Assembly (NCBI GenBank): GCA_001795455.1
Contig: MGPB01000021.1
Location: forward strand, 496,001 to 560,000
Reading direction: 5' to 3'
DNA: 64,000 nucleotides
Origin: Curvibacter sp. GWA2_63_95
GTDB lineage: Bacteria; Pseudomonadota; Gammaproteobacteria; Burkholderiales; Burkholderiaceae_C
This document shows, piece after piece, positions 1-9,633 of this stretch (the stretch's first letter is position 1; each line of letters starts with the position of its first letter). Under the pieces are notes generated by a model. It was given only the letters and a program-made list of their open reading frames with translations, made no database searches and was not told where the DNA came from. Made by a program: the position numbers and the translations under genes.

Positions 1-473
1 TGCAAAGACGGATCTTCATAAAACGCGGGCTGAAATATGCCGGCCCAGGCCAGCACTGTAAGGCCCAAGTGAATGAATACCGGCACCGCGCTGACCAGTG
101 CAAGTACCCAGAGCGTCAGGCGCTTTGTGCCAAGGATCAGAAATGCGCCCCACGCGAGCAACCAAGTCAGCATGGACTCGCCCCACATGCCCTTGCCAAT
201 CATGTTGCTCCATGCCCCGGCCGGGTTCGGAGCTATCAAGGGGAATAGCAAGAGATAGCCACACCAGAGCCAGACCGGCAATGGCACCGCAGAAGCCAGG
301 GTGACCATGCGCCCACGCTCAGTGCGCCACGCAAAGCCTAGGTAGGTCAAAAGAAGCAGTAGCAAGCCTAGGTGCAAGACATTGCGCAAGGCAATCGTGC
401 CCGACACAGACAACACACCGGCAAAGGCCAGGAGCAGCGCAAGATAAAGCCCTTGAAATCGGTTCAACATCAT
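1..473 (-). CDS. Partial multi-pass membrane protein, probable O-antigen ligase/polymerase type
   Basis: The frame is open from an ATG at 473 (a second ATG at 470) to the left edge, so only about 157 N-terminal residues are present. They are strongly hydrophobic, with about four membrane segments: residues ~7-25, ~28-46, ~58-78 and ~96-140 (the last probably a pair). The start follows the acyltransferase stop by 7 nt, with a GAGAACC leader, so the genes are co-transcribed. Hydrophobic profile and neighbours (sugar O-acyltransferase, glycosyltransferase) suggest a WaaL/Wzy-type inner-membrane protein that ligates or polymerises polysaccharide. The diagnostic periplasmic loop lies outside the window, so the family call is inference and another polytopic polysaccharide protein is possible. 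Confidence 0.5.
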   Translation of the reverse strand, partial: MMLNRFQGLYLALLLAFAGVLSVSGTIALRNVLHLGLLLLLLTYLGFAWRTERGRMVTLASAVPLPVWLWCGYLLLFPLIAPNPAGAWSNMIGKGMWGESMLTWLLAWGAFLILGTKRLTLWVLALVSAVPVFIHLGLTVLAWAGIFQPAFYEDPSL

Positions 474-480
474 GTGGTTC

Positions 481-2382
481 TCAATGATTAGCGGCGTTCA
501 AACTCTCGCTCAGCCGCATGGAGCCGGCCTGGGACAAGTGGTTTTCGTCCTTGAAAAGGCTGTGCCCGTCCTGCAGGATGGGGCAACGCCCTTCACGGCA
601 CAGCATGGTATTCGGATCCACGACACTGACCTGCGGCCAACGTGCGAGCACATGCGCTGCACTGGCGCGCACCGCTTCGGATTTGGCATCGTCAGCGGTT
701 TTGTCAATGACGCAGGAATAGGGTGGCTTGCGCCCCAATGGCAACGCACCCATGCACAGGCGTGGGTCAAAGCCCGGCTCTACCACCGGTAAAAAGTAAT
801 ACACCTGCTTGCCGGTCGATTGCAACAGCGCCAGTGTTGCATCCAGCTTGTTTTCAAAGTCCTGGCGCTCCTTCGGCGAAGACTGTTCTGTCAGATAGCG
901 CCCTCGAAACACCAGCGCCACAGCCCGTACCCGGGAATCAGCGGCAATATCGCGCAGCGTAGCCTCCATATGGTGCTCGCACTCCGATGTCCCGGTGCCT
1001 GGCTTGGCCGCCATCACAGGAACGCAAGCACCTTTGCCACGCACCGCCAGGTTCAGCCCTTGGCCATCGAAGGCCTTCGCCAGACCCCAAAACGCATGCA
1101 TTGCATGGCTGTCTCCGAGCACCACGGCACTGACCGGTTTGTCGGCGTGTGCCAGCAGGCAGACCTCCCGCTCCGGGAATTTGAAGGGTTTTTCACATTT
1201 CGCCTCGGTAATCAACCCCTGCTTCTCAAAGTCCAGAAAATCCTGGATGGCAGTCTGATCCAGCTGAATGAGGTTCTTATGGCGTATGCGCTCCAGACCA
1301 TGGCGGTCATAAATATTCTTGCCCAGCAAGCCAAGGATGGCCATGGCCACCACCAACAGACTGATCACCAGACGGCGCGGCAATCTGCGCAGGGGCACCT
1401 CACAGAGCCGATACGTCAGCACTGCCAGCAACAGGCTCGCCAATACCAACCCCATTCGCAGCCCCACAGATGCCTGCCCACTTTCGATGATGTAAGCAAA
1501 GCTCAACAATGGCCAATGCCACAGGTACCAGGGGTAGCTCACTTTGCCCAATGCCACCATCCATGGCTGGCTCAAGAGACGCCCCGTCCAATCCGACCTG
1601 GCCGGCACACCAATCAATAGCACCGCGGCCAGCACAGGCAGCAGCGCCAACGCACCAGGAAACGGCGCCTTGGCATTCAACAGCGCCGTAGCCGCCAGCA
1701 AGATTGCGACGGCAAGACCCCGCACGACGGTTCGTACAGACTGCAAACGCTGGGGCTGCAAGGCCAGCCACGCCCCCGCGAGCAATTCCCAGGCACGGCT
1801 CGCAGGCGAATAAAAAGCCTGCGTGCGGTCGCTCCAAACCCACCAGATCGATAGCAACAACGACACCACGGCCAGCATGGCGACGCTGCGCACGGCTTTA
1901 CGCCGGCTGCGCAGAATCAGCCACAGCAACAATGGCCAGATGATGTAGAACTGCTCCTCGATCGCGAGCGACCACAAATGCAGCAGCGGTTTGGCTTCGG
2001 ACGTCTTGTCGAAGTAGCCCGCCTCCCACCACAAACCTATGTTCGAGAGAAATGCTGCTCCCAGCCCCAGATGCTTGCCCAGCTGCATGTACTCCTGAGC
2101 CAGCAAGGTATGCCAGCCCACAATTAGGCATACGAGCAGCACCAAGACCAGCGCTGGAAAGATGCGCAGAATGCGCCGTGCGTAAAAAGACGCAAGGCTC
2201 CAGCGACCAGCCTGTATCTCCTGCTGCAGGATGCTGGTGATCAGAAAGCCCGAAATCACAAAAAAGACATCAACACCGATAAACCCGCCGGGAAATACTT
2301 CAGGGAATGCATGGAAGGCCACCACAGTCAGGATGGCAATGGCCCGCAGGCCATCGATATCGGAGCGGTACGCAATGCTCAT
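481..2382 (-). CDS. Acyltransferase-3 family O-acetyltransferase with C-terminal SGNH domain
   Basis: 633 aa, OafA/OatA-like. The N-terminal ~350 residues form the polytopic acyltransferase-3 domain. It opens with RSDIDGLRAIAILTVV and contains FHAF and FFVISGFLIT, the usual catalytic-His and loop signatures. The C-terminal ~250 residues look like a periplasmic SGNH esterase/transferase domain, with the nucleophile block VVLGDSHAMHAF and a late DENHLS block that would carry the Asp-x-x-His. Proteins of this build move acetyl groups across the inner membrane onto O-antigen or other surface sugars. The start overlaps the stop of the glycosyltransferase upstream by 4 nt (ATGA), implying translational coupling, and a ligase-like gene follows. 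The sugar acceptor is unknown. Confidence 0.88.
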   Translation of the reverse strand: MSIAYRSDIDGLRAIAILTVVAFHAFPEVFPGGFIGVDVFFVISGFLITSILQQEIQAGRWSLASFYARRILRIFPALVLVLLVCLIVGWHTLLAQEYMQLGKHLGLGAAFLSNIGLWWEAGYFDKTSEAKPLLHLWSLAIEEQFYIIWPLLLWLILRSRRKAVRSVAMLAVVSLLLSIWWVWSDRTQAFYSPASRAWELLAGAWLALQPQRLQSVRTVVRGLAVAILLAATALLNAKAPFPGALALLPVLAAVLLIGVPARSDWTGRLLSQPWMVALGKVSYPWYLWHWPLLSFAYIIESGQASVGLRMGLVLASLLLAVLTYRLCEVPLRRLPRRLVISLLVVAMAILGLLGKNIYDRHGLERIRHKNLIQLDQTAIQDFLDFEKQGLITEAKCEKPFKFPEREVCLLAHADKPVSAVVLGDSHAMHAFWGLAKAFDGQGLNLAVRGKGACVPVMAAKPGTGTSECEHHMEATLRDIAADSRVRAVALVFRGRYLTEQSSPKERQDFENKLDATLALLQSTGKQVYYFLPVVEPGFDPRLCMGALPLGRKPPYSCVIDKTADDAKSEAVRASAAHVLARWPQVSVVDPNTMLCREGRCPILQDGHSLFKDENHLSQAGSMRLSESLNAANH

Positions 2383-4832
2383 GCACTCGCCTCCGCCATC
2401 AACCTGCCCAGCAATTGGCGGACCGCTGCCTGCGTCGTATAAGGACTGGGCAACCCACAGTCAGCCAGGCCGGTACTCTCCCAGTGCGCTACCAACTGCA
2501 TGGCCGCCAAGGCCAGTTCCTCCTGAGCACCTTTATCCTGGGTTTCAACGACACTATGCCCCTGCTCCCGCAGCAATCCCGCCATCTGCGCATTCCCATG
2601 CACCGTCGCCAAAATCGGCCGCTGCATCCAAAGGTATTCGTACAACTTGGACGGAATGTACTCGGCGCAGATGGGCTCAGTACCGTGCAACAAAAGCAGC
2701 ACGTCAGCGCTGCGCATACGGTGCAATATCTGCTCTCGACCTGACATGCCTGTGATCGGGTCGGCCTCGATACGCCCCAAATGGCGCACCATATCTCGCA
2801 CCGGAGATTGGGCGATATATGCTTGTGAAACGGGATCCAAGGGCCCACCGGTCAGTTGCAACTCCATTACGGAACGCAATTCTGGACGTCGCGCAACCAA
2901 AGACTCCAGCGCAACCAAAATAGGGGTGAGATTGCGTGTGGGAGATAGCGAACCGAAATGCCCGATGACCATCTTGGGTCCGGGTACATACACAGGCAGC
3001 TCCTTGAATGGAGCATCAATGCCTGGCAACATCATCTTGCCGCGCGCGCCCAACTGGGGATGGCGCCGCCGGGCGCTTGCCAGGGCGGCGTCGGTGAACC
3101 AGATGGCTACGTCAGCATCCGTGCAAATAGCGCGCTCCACCTCCGCTTGCATACGCTCCTGCGGGGTGCTCGGGACACTGCCGGGCATAACCAGCGGATC
3201 ATGCACTTCGGCCAGCCAGCGCACGCCCAAGCGCTGCTTCAGCGCTCTGCCCGCCAGATGGGCGGCAAAGGCTCCGCCAGTGGAATAAATCAGGTCGAAC
3301 GTTCGCCCCTCCGCCAATCGCCTCCCCATCAAATAGGCACTAAACCACCAGGACCAAGAGCTTTCCACTGGACGCAGCAGTTTCTCTACCAGCATAAACG
3401 GCAACAGCAGGACAGAAGCCACTAACATGACGCTGCGGTAAGCTAGGGGTGATTTGAGGTGCTTGCGCAGCACATGCCGCAATTCAAAACGAAGGCCTGC
3501 TGGCCCCGCTGGCCACAGTTGGTAGTGCTCGTAGTGGTGGTCACGGCTACCGGACACGCCGCTTAGAACGACCAATTCAATACCAGCAGCCTCCAGATGC
3601 GGCAGCTTGTCGGTAATTGTCTGGCTAGCGGCCCGGCCATCCATGTTGAAGGCGTGGGCCAACACGAGCCAGCGCTGTTTGAAGTGTGGTGCTGCAGACT
3701 TATACAAGCGCTCGTACGAAGTGGCCGCCTGCGCCCAAGAGCGTTCACGTGCAAAAGCCACGGCGGCCTGCGACAACGCGTCGATCACGGGTCCGCCGGG
3801 CAGTATGCGCCCTATCGCTTGGGCCAAGGCAGAGGCATCCTGTGGATCCTGCAACAACAGCGCATCAACACCGTCACGCAGCTCACGTGCAATACCACAG
3901 TAGTGCGCTTGACTGACGACAACCGGCAACCCATGCGCCATCGCCTCCAAGACCACCATGCCATAGGCGTCTTCCAGTGTGGGGTGCACCAAGGCATCGG
4001 CCGCGCGGTACACCGGGCCCATATCGCGTAGAGCCCCCAGAAAACGCACCCGAGGCGCCAAACCCAGCTCCTGGGCCTGTGCCATCGCTTGGGCATGTCC
4101 GTCCCCCTGCCCCACCACCAGCAAACCCACCGAGGAGGGCAGTTGTCGCATCGCATCCAACAGCGTTGGCAAGCCCTTGCGAACCACATCATTGCCCACA
4201 AACAACAACCAGGAGCCATCTCCCGCCGATAAACCCAGGCCTCGCCGGGCGGTCTCCCGCTCCGCTGGCGTCACCCTGCCGGGCACAGCCTCCACCCCCG
4301 GCGCGATCACCGACAGCATGGATTGCGCCCCCGGAAAAGTCTTGGCCACCACCTCTCGCAAAGATTCCGAAGCCGCAACAACTTGTTTGCGCAGACCCCA
4401 GGCATAGCGGCGCTTTTCCAGCCACAAATAGGCCAATAGCCGCGGACTCGTCAACACCTTGAGCCAACGCAGTACTAGCGCCACACCTTGTTTGCCCTCA
4501 AACAAGGTGTGCTGCACTGGCAGTACATGCACTGTCTGCACATTGCCGTGCCAGGTGTTCTCATGCGAATGCACGATATCGAAGCCTTGACGCGTCGTTT
4601 GCCAGGTTTTCCAGGCGAAATACAGCTGGTTGATCCAGCGCGGCCGGTCCAATGGCATGGGAATGCGGTGGTAGGTCACCCCCGGAAAATCATGCGCGAT
4701 GGTCTGCGCAAACACGTGCACCTCGTGCCGCGTCGCCAGCTCTTCCACCATGGCGATGGAATAGCGCTCGGCGCCGCCACCAGTCGTGGCAAAGTTCCGG
4801 CTCAGTACGGCGATCCGCAGTCGTTCAGTCAC
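2379..4832 (-). CDS. Double glycosyltransferase (two GT4-like halves fused)
   Basis: 817 aa, about twice the usual length of a GT4 enzyme. Residues 1-~385 are a complete GT4 protein: an N-terminal GGGAERYS glycine motif and a C-terminal nucleotide-sugar block with EDAYGMVVLEAMAHGLPVVV, giving the E-x7-E pattern. Residues ~390-817 form a second GT-B-like unit, with STGGAFAAHLAG, then VIGHFGSLSPTRN and EYIPSKLYEYLWMQRPILA. The second half lacks a clean E-x7-E motif and may be more distant or have another donor. The gene starts 9 nt after the rng stop and overlaps the acyltransferase by 4 nt. It probably adds sugars sequentially in O-antigen or capsule synthesis; the sugars cannot be told from sequence. 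Confidence 0.85.
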   Translation of the reverse strand: MTERLRIAVLSRNFATTGGGAERYSIAMVEELATRHEVHVFAQTIAHDFPGVTYHRIPMPLDRPRWINQLYFAWKTWQTTRQGFDIVHSHENTWHGNVQTVHVLPVQHTLFEGKQGVALVLRWLKVLTSPRLLAYLWLEKRRYAWGLRKQVVAASESLREVVAKTFPGAQSMLSVIAPGVEAVPGRVTPAERETARRGLGLSAGDGSWLLFVGNDVVRKGLPTLLDAMRQLPSSVGLLVVGQGDGHAQAMAQAQELGLAPRVRFLGALRDMGPVYRAADALVHPTLEDAYGMVVLEAMAHGLPVVVSQAHYCGIARELRDGVDALLLQDPQDASALAQAIGRILPGGPVIDALSQAAVAFARERSWAQAATSYERLYKSAAPHFKQRWLVLAHAFNMDGRAASQTITDKLPHLEAAGIELVVLSGVSGSRDHHYEHYQLWPAGPAGLRFELRHVLRKHLKSPLAYRSVMLVASVLLLPFMLVEKLLRPVESSWSWWFSAYLMGRRLAEGRTFDLIYSTGGAFAAHLAGRALKQRLGVRWLAEVHDPLVMPGSVPSTPQERMQAEVERAICTDADVAIWFTDAALASARRRHPQLGARGKMMLPGIDAPFKELPVYVPGPKMVIGHFGSLSPTRNLTPILVALESLVARRPELRSVMELQLTGGPLDPVSQAYIAQSPVRDMVRHLGRIEADPITGMSGREQILHRMRSADVLLLLHGTEPICAEYIPSKLYEYLWMQRPILATVHGNAQMAGLLREQGHSVVETQDKGAQEELALAAMQLVAHWESTGLADCGLPSPYTTQAAVRQLLGRLMAEASA

Positions 4833-4841
4833 ACGCCACCA

Positions 4842-6317
4842 TCACAACAACACAATGTCGTACTGTTCCTGCGCCATGACGGCTTCGCTTTGCAGCGACA
4901 CCGGCTTGCCGATGAACTCGGACAGTCCGGCCAGGTGCTGGCTTTCCTCGTCCAGGAACAGTTCAATCACTTTAGGCGACGCCACCACGCGGAACTCACG
5001 CGGGTTGAATTGGCGCGCCTCACGCAATATCTCGCGAAAGATGTCATACGCCACGCTGCGCGGGGTCTTAACAATACCCTTGCCTTCGCAGGTGGGGCAC
5101 GGTTCACACAGCATGTGGGCCAACGATTCGCGCGTGCGCTTGCGCGTCATTTCCACCAAGCCCAGCTGCGAAAAACCGCCGGCCATCGTCTTCACGCGGT
5201 CGCGCGCCAGCTGCTTGCGGAATTCGCCCAGCACGGCTTCGCGGTGATCTTCGCGCGCCATGTCGATGAAGTCCACGATGATGATGCCGCCCAGGTTGCG
5301 GAGGCGCAACTGCCGGGCAATCGCCTGCGCGGCCTCCAGGTTGGTCTTGAAGATGGTGTCGTCAAAATTGCGCGCACCGACAAAACCGCCCGTATTCACG
5401 TCCACCGTGGTCAGCGCCTCGGTCTGGTCCACGATCAGATAACCACCCGACTTGAGCTCCACACGGCGCGCCAGCGCCTTGGCCACTTCTTCGTCGATGG
5501 AATACAGGTCAAAAATCGGGCGCTCGCCCTTGTAGTGCTGCAGCTTCTCGGCCGCAGCCGGCATGAATTCCGAACCAAAGGCCTGGAGCGCCTCAAACTG
5601 CTCGCGCGAATCCACGCGGATGGTCTGCGTGCCCTCGCCCACCAAGTCGCGCAGCACGCGCTGCAGCAGACTCAGGTCCTGGTGCAGCAGGCTTTGGGCG
5701 GGCAGACGCAGTGCGGCATCCTTGATACGCGCCCAAGCCTTGCGCAGGTAGGCAATGTCATCTCCCAGCTCAGTGTCCGATGCATCTTCGCCATTGGTGC
5801 GCAGGATGAAACCACCACCCTCCTTGCCCGCCAGCTTCTGCATGCGGTTACGCAGCTCGTCACGCTGTGCGGTGGGTATTTTTTGCGACACACCGATATG
5901 GTCGTCCTGCGGCAAAAACACCAGCAGGCGCCCGGCAATGCTGATCTGCGTGGACAGGCGCGCACCCTTGGTACCAATCGGGTCCTTGATGACCTGGACC
6001 ATGAGCGACTGGCCCTCAAACACCTGTTTTTCGATCGGTATTTGTGGTTGCGAGGCGCGCGAGGCGCTCAGCGATTCGCCCTCAGCCGGTGGGTGCCACA
6101 CATCCGCCACATGCAGAAAGGCCGCGCGCTCCAAGCCAATGTCGATGAAGGCGGACTGCATGCCCGGCAGCACACGTGCCACCTTGCCCAGATACACATT
6201 GCCCACCAGCCCGCGCTCCAGCGTACGCTCCACGTGCAGTTCCTGCACCGCACCGTGTTCCACGATGGCCACCCGCGTCTCTTGCGGCGACCAGTTGATC
6301 AGGATGTCTTGTTGCAT
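4842..6317 (-). CDS. rng: Ribonuclease G
   Basis: 491 aa, the normal length for RNase G and about half of RNase E. The N-terminal S1-like region (residues ~35-125) includes the motif [19 protein letters not shown]. The catalytic DNase-I-like region has [18 protein letters not shown] and IIIVDFIDM, whose aspartates bind magnesium. The zinc-link motif CPTCEGKG supports dimerisation. The RNase E C-terminal degradosome scaffold is absent. It acts in 16S rRNA 5' maturation and mRNA decay in the cytoplasm. Its ATG lies 19 nt inside the end of maf, so the two are probably translationally coupled. The order maf-rng is usual in betaproteobacteria. Confidence 0.95.
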   Translation of the reverse strand: MQQDILINWSPQETRVAIVEHGAVQELHVERTLERGLVGNVYLGKVARVLPGMQSAFIDIGLERAAFLHVADVWHPPAEGESLSASRASQPQIPIEKQVFEGQSLMVQVIKDPIGTKGARLSTQISIAGRLLVFLPQDDHIGVSQKIPTAQRDELRNRMQKLAGKEGGGFILRTNGEDASDTELGDDIAYLRKAWARIKDAALRLPAQSLLHQDLSLLQRVLRDLVGEGTQTIRVDSREQFEALQAFGSEFMPAAAEKLQHYKGERPIFDLYSIDEEVAKALARRVELKSGGYLIVDQTEALTTVDVNTGGFVGARNFDDTIFKTNLEAAQAIARQLRLRNLGGIIIVDFIDMAREDHREAVLGEFRKQLARDRVKTMAGGFSQLGLVEMTRKRTRESLAHMLCEPCPTCEGKGIVKTPRSVAYDIFREILREARQFNPREFRVVASPKVIELFLDEESQHLAGLSEFIGKPVSLQSEAVMAQEQYDIVLL

Positions 6318-6919
6318 GCAAAGCCCACTTCGCGCAAGGCTTGCGCTGTTTCAAACAAAGGGAGGCCCATGATGCCAGAGTACGACCCCTCGATACGCGC
6401 AATGAACGCCGCCGCCCGGCCCTGCACGCCATAGGCACCGGCCTTGCCCATGGGCTCGCCGCTGGCTACGTAGTCGGCAATCTCGGCATCACTCATCGCG
6501 GCAAAGGTCACCCGCGATTCGCAGCAGGCCTGGACCGTCTTGTCACCCCAGCCAATGGCAATGGCGGTGAACACACGGTGCGTCTGGCCTGACAAGGCGC
6601 GCAACATGCGCTTGGCATCGTCTTCATGCTCGGGCTTGCCCAGAATGGCATCGCCCATCGCCACCGTGGTGTCGGCACACAAAATCGGACGATTTTGGCC
6701 TCCAGCCCTCGTCAAACGTACGCGAGCAGCTATCAATTTAAGAGCGGTCACGCGCTGCACATAGGCATCGGGCGCCTCTCCTGGCAGCACCACCTCCAAA
6801 CTCTCGGCATCCTCGTCAGGCGTGGGCAGCAGCAATTCATGCGCCACACCAATTTGCGCCAGCAACTCACGGCGGCGCGGGCTTTGGGAGGCCAGATAGA
6901 TGAAACCAGGACTGGGCAT
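6299..6919 (-). CDS. maf: Maf-family nucleoside triphosphate pyrophosphatase
   Basis: About 206 aa. The family motifs are present: [13 protein letters not shown] at the N terminus, ADTTVAMGD (substrate/metal aspartate), [10 protein letters not shown] and [15 protein letters not shown]. These enzymes hydrolyse non-canonical or methylated nucleotides to monophosphates. I chose the ATG at 6919; a GTG at 6925 overlaps the rlmH stop and would add two residues. An oddity: residues ~58-74 ([16 protein letters not shown]) are encoded by an antisense copy of the ~50-bp repeat at 6697-6746, in the stretch between the N-terminal helix and the ADTT strand. The frame is intact and conserved motifs flank the insert, so the enzyme is probably functional. 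Confidence 0.93.
   Translation of the reverse strand: MPSPGFIYLASQSPRRRELLAQIGVAHELLLPTPDEDAESLEVVLPGEAPDAYVQRVTALKLIAARVRLTRAGGQNRPILCADTTVAMGDAILGKPEHEDDAKRMLRALSGQTHRVFTAIAIGWGDKTVQACCESRVTFAAMSDAEIADYVASGEPMGKAGAYGVQGRAAAFIARIEGSYSGIMGLPLFETAQALREVGFACNKTS
6697..6746 (+). repeat. Repeat element copy 1, inside maf
   Basis: This copy starts GGCCTCCAGCCCTCG and continues to the conserved core CGCGAGCAGCTATCAA. It lies antisense to maf and is translated there as [15 protein letters not shown]. The family consensus, in the orientation used here, is GGCCTCTAGCCCCCGTGGAT followed by ATTGCGCAAGCAGCTATCAA and ATTAGATAGCAA. Confidence 0.8.
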
Positions 6920-6921
6920 GC

Positions 6922-7389
6922 TCACTCGCGGTGGTAGGGATGGTTGGCGTTGACGGACCAGGCGCGGTAGAGCTGCTCGATCAGCAGCACGCGCACCATG
7001 GCGTGTGGGAGGGTCAGATCGGAGAGGCGAATACGCTCATGGGCGCCCTGGCGGAACTCCGGGTCCAGCCCGTCGGGCCCGCCGATCACCAAGGCCACAT
7101 CGCCTCCACCCAGCTGCCATTCCCGTAAGCGCTCGGCCAGGGCGGTGGTCCGCAGGCTGGTGCCGCGCTCGTCCAGCGCGACAATGCGCGCGCCCTTGGG
7201 GATGGCTTCCTCAATCCGCTTGCGTTCCGCGGCGTACAACTGCTCAACGGTTTTGGAGCCGCGTGGCTCGGTTTTGATGGCTTTGAGCTCGACTTTGAGC
7301 TCGTGCGGAAAGCGCTTGGCGTAGTCGTCCCACGCGGTTTGCGCCCAATCGGGCACCCGCTGCCCCACAGCGATGATGACCAGCCGCAT
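6922..7389 (-). CDS. rlmH: 23S rRNA pseudouridine-1915 N3-methyltransferase
   Basis: 155 aa, exactly the usual RlmH size. It is a minimal SPOUT methyltransferase, with the knot region [16 protein letters not shown] and the C-terminal signature [18 protein letters not shown] ending NHPYHRE. It methylates pseudouridine 1915 of 23S rRNA on assembled 70S ribosomes using S-adenosylmethionine, working as a dimer. It sits directly after rsfS (8-nt gap) and before maf, the conserved ribosome-maturation order in betaproteobacteria. Confidence 0.97.
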   Translation of the reverse strand: MRLVIIAVGQRVPDWAQTAWDDYAKRFPHELKVELKAIKTEPRGSKTVEQLYAAERKRIEEAIPKGARIVALDERGTSLRTTALAERLREWQLGGGDVALVIGGPDGLDPEFRQGAHERIRLSDLTLPHAMVRVLLIEQLYRAWSVNANHPYHRE

Positions 7390-7397
7390 CGCCGACC

Positions 7398-8099
7398 TCA
7401 GGCTTTACGGGGGGCAGCTTTCTTGGCGGGCGCTTTTTTCGCCGCGGCAGGTTTGGCAGCCGTCTTTTTGGCGGCGGGCTTCACTTCGGGTTTCACCACC
7501 ACGGTCTTGACCGGGGCTTTGGCGGCCACGGCTTTCTTGGCGGGCGCCTTTTTGGCCGGTGCTTTGGCTGCAGCAGACTTCGCCGCGGCCTTCTTCAGTG
7601 CGGCTTTGGAGGGGAATGCCTCTTCCACACCCTTCTTGGCGGCACTGGAGCGGCGCATATTGGGCTCGCCCACTGCTTTTTTGGCCGGTGCTTTGGCTGC
7701 AGGCTTGGCGGCCTCTGCCACGACAGGCTTGGCCGCACCTAGCTTCAGGCGCACCGGTTTTTCGCCCCACAGCTCTTCCAGGTGGTAGTACTGGCGGAAA
7801 GTGGGTTGGAAGATGTGCACCACGGCTTGTGCGCAGTCCACGATGATCCATTCGCCGTTGGCTTCACCTTCAATGCGGGGCTTCGGGAAACCGGCTTCAC
7901 GCACGGCATCGCGCACACTGGCGGCCAGCGCCTTGGTCTGGCGGTTGCTGGTACCCGAGGCGATGATCACGCGCTCAAACAAGGAGGAAAGATGCTCGGT
8001 ATCGAACACCACAATGTCTTGGGCCTTGACGTCTTCCAAGCCGTCCACAATGGCGCGTTGGAGTTTTTGGGTGTTTTTGGCAACGGTGGAAGTAGTCAT
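7398..8099 (-). CDS. rsfS: Ribosomal silencing factor RsfS with long basic Ala/Lys/Pro tail
   Basis: 233 aa against ~105-120 for typical RsfS. Residues ~12-120 carry the RsfS fold, with [27 protein letters not shown] and [21 protein letters not shown]. This protein binds uL14 and blocks 30S-50S joining when nutrients are low. From ~residue 123 to the end is a low-complexity tail of repeated AAK, APAKKA and KPAA units, like histone H1 tails, ending in a run of basic residues. The tail is probably disordered and nucleic-acid binding; its role is unknown. The ATG overlaps the nadD stop (TGATG). The tail codons are GC-rich and stay in frame to the stop, so it is not an obvious frameshift product. 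Confidence 0.93.
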   Translation of the reverse strand: MTTSTVAKNTQKLQRAIVDGLEDVKAQDIVVFDTEHLSSLFERVIIASGTSNRQTKALAASVRDAVREAGFPKPRIEGEANGEWIIVDCAQAVVHIFQPTFRQYYHLEELWGEKPVRLKLGAAKPVVAEAAKPAAKAPAKKAVGEPNMRRSSAAKKGVEEAFPSKAALKKAAAKSAAAKAPAKKAPAKKAVAAKAPVKTVVVKPEVKPAAKKTAAKPAAAKKAPAKKAAPRKA

Positions 8100-8701
8100 C
8101 AGGTCGGTCGGTAAAGATGGTGTTGGTCAATATAACGCGCAACGGTTTCAAAAACCAGAGGGCCAATGCTTTGGCCCGTGGCGGCGCGGTGTCGGATGTC
8201 GGTGGCACTGGTGGCCACGGGGGGCATATTCAGGACCGTCAGGCCGGGCACATGTGCCTTTAAGGCATCAAATTGGCCCTTGGCCCCCGTTGAATCTGCG
8301 CGAGCAGCTACACAAATTATAGCAAGTGCAGGCAAGCGCTCCCAGCGGCTCCAACTGGGCAGCGCGCGCGCCTGGTCTTCGCCAATCAGCAGGTACAGCT
8401 GCGCGCCCGGATTATCCTGCTGCAACTCCAGCAAGGTGTCCACGGTATAGGTCGGCCCGGGGCGGTCCAGCTCCCGCCCGTCTACCACCACCTGTGGCAG
8501 GTCCGCAAAGGCAAGCTCCGCCATGGCCAGACGATGTGAGGCGTCGCTCAGCGTGCGGCTTTTGTGCCAGGCGTGGCCGGTGGGGACGATGTGCAGTGCG
8601 TCCAGCTGCAGTTGCGCAATCGCCGTCGCCGCCAACACATGGTGCCCCCGGTGTGGCGGGTCAAACGCCCCGCCAAACACGCCAATGCGCCGAGGCTGCA
8701 T
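8099..8701 (-). CDS. nadD: Nicotinate-nucleotide adenylyltransferase
   Basis: 200 aa from the ATG at 8701, which overlaps the hemF stop by one base (TGATG). The longer upstream reading frame is only hemF sequence in another frame. Motifs: IGVFGGAFDPPHRGHH (nucleotidyltransferase HxGH) and the C-terminal ATSATDIRHR, equivalent to the ISSTxIR motif. It joins nicotinate mononucleotide to AMP in NAD synthesis. Residues ~125-142 (AIICVAARADSTGAKG) are encoded by an antisense repeat copy at 8281-8325, after the GEDQARALPSWSRWERL block, in a variable loop of the family. Confidence 0.95.
   Translation of the reverse strand: MQPRRIGVFGGAFDPPHRGHHVLAATAIAQLQLDALHIVPTGHAWHKSRTLSDASHRLAMAELAFADLPQVVVDGRELDRPGPTYTVDTLLELQQDNPGAQLYLLIGEDQARALPSWSRWERLPALAIICVAARADSTGAKGQFDALKAHVPGLTVLNMPPVATSATDIRHRAATGQSIGPLVFETVARYIDQHHLYRPT
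8281..8325 (+). repeat. Repeat element copy 2, inside nadD
   Basis: The copy reads TGGCCCCCGTTGAATCTGCG then CGAGCAGCTACACAAATTAT and AGCAA. It is antisense to nadD and stop-free in the nadD frame. Confidence 0.8.
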
Positions 8702-9633
8702 CACACCCAATCCCTGGCCGTCAAAAAATGCCCGATCAAGGCCGCTTCCGGCGAACCCGGCTCCGGCTGCTGCTGGTAGGCCCAGCTCACCAGCGGCGGC
8801 ATGGACAGCAAAATCGACTCCGTGCGCCCGCCTGACTGCAAGCCAAAGTGCGTCCCACGGTCCCACACCAGGTTGAATTCCACATAGCGGCCCCGGCGGT
8901 AGAGTTGAAACGCGCGTTCGCGCTCGGTATAGGCCGCGTCTTTTCGGCGCTCCACGATCGGCAGGTAGGCAGCCAGAAACGCATCGCCCACGGCCTGCAG
9001 CATGGCAAAGCTGCGGTCCTGGCCCAATTCGGAAAAATCGTCAAAAAACACACCGCCCACGCCACGCGGCTCGTTGCGGTGCTTGAGAAAGAAATACTCG
9101 TCGCACCACTTTTTGAAGCGCGGGTACTTGTCATCCCCAAACGGCACCAGCGCATCCTTGCAGGTCTGGTGAAAATGCACAGCATCCTCGTCAAAACCGT
9201 AATACGGCGTCAGGTCCATGCCGCCGCCAAACCAGCACACTTCTTGCCCTTGCGGATTCTTGGCGGCCAGCATGCGTACGTTCATATGCACTGTGGGCAC
9301 ATAGGGGTTGCGCGGGTGGAACACCAGCGACACACCCATGGCCTCAAACGGCGCACCAGCCAACTCGGGGCGGTGCTGGGTGGCACTGGGTGGCAACTTG
9401 GCGCCGCGCACATGCGAGAAACCACAGCCTGCGCGCTCAAACACCGCACCGCCTTCCAGAATCTGCGTGATGCCATTGCCCTGCAAAGGCTCATGCGCAG
9501 CCTTTTCCCAGGGGTCGACCAGGAACTGACCGCCATCCAGGTCAGCGATGGCCGTCGTGATGCGGCTCTGCAAGCCCAGCAAATATTGGCGCACCAAGGC
9601 GGGAGTGGCTTGCGGATCGGACATGGCGCTCAT
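8701..9633 (-). CDS. hemF: Oxygen-dependent coproporphyrinogen III oxidase
   Basis: 310 aa, full length for HemF. Recognised blocks include [27 protein letters not shown] and [11 protein letters not shown], with [25 protein letters not shown] near the C terminus. It oxidatively decarboxylates coproporphyrinogen III to protoporphyrinogen IX in haem synthesis and needs O2, which implies aerobic growth. Its ATG overlaps the stop of the acyltransferase upstream by 4 nt, and its stop overlaps nadD by one base, so it sits within a tightly coupled operon. Confidence 0.97.
   Translation of the reverse strand: MSAMSDPQATPALVRQYLLGLQSRITTAIADLDGGQFLVDPWEKAAHEPLQGNGITQILEGGAVFERAGCGFSHVRGAKLPPSATQHRPELAGAPFEAMGVSLVFHPRNPYVPTVHMNVRMLAAKNPQGQEVCWFGGGMDLTPYYGFDEDAVHFHQTCKDALVPFGDDKYPRFKKWCDEYFFLKHRNEPRGVGGVFFDDFSELGQDRSFAMLQAVGDAFLAAYLPIVERRKDAAYTERERAFQLYRRGRYVEFNLVWDRGTHFGLQSGGRTESILLSMPPLVSWAYQQQPEPGSPEAALIGHFLTARDWV

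Noticed and set aside
4488..6434. A 648-codon plus-strand frame opposite the glycosyltransferase and rng
   Set aside because: It spans two real genes and the gap between them, is His/Gln/Leu-rich and shows no family signature.
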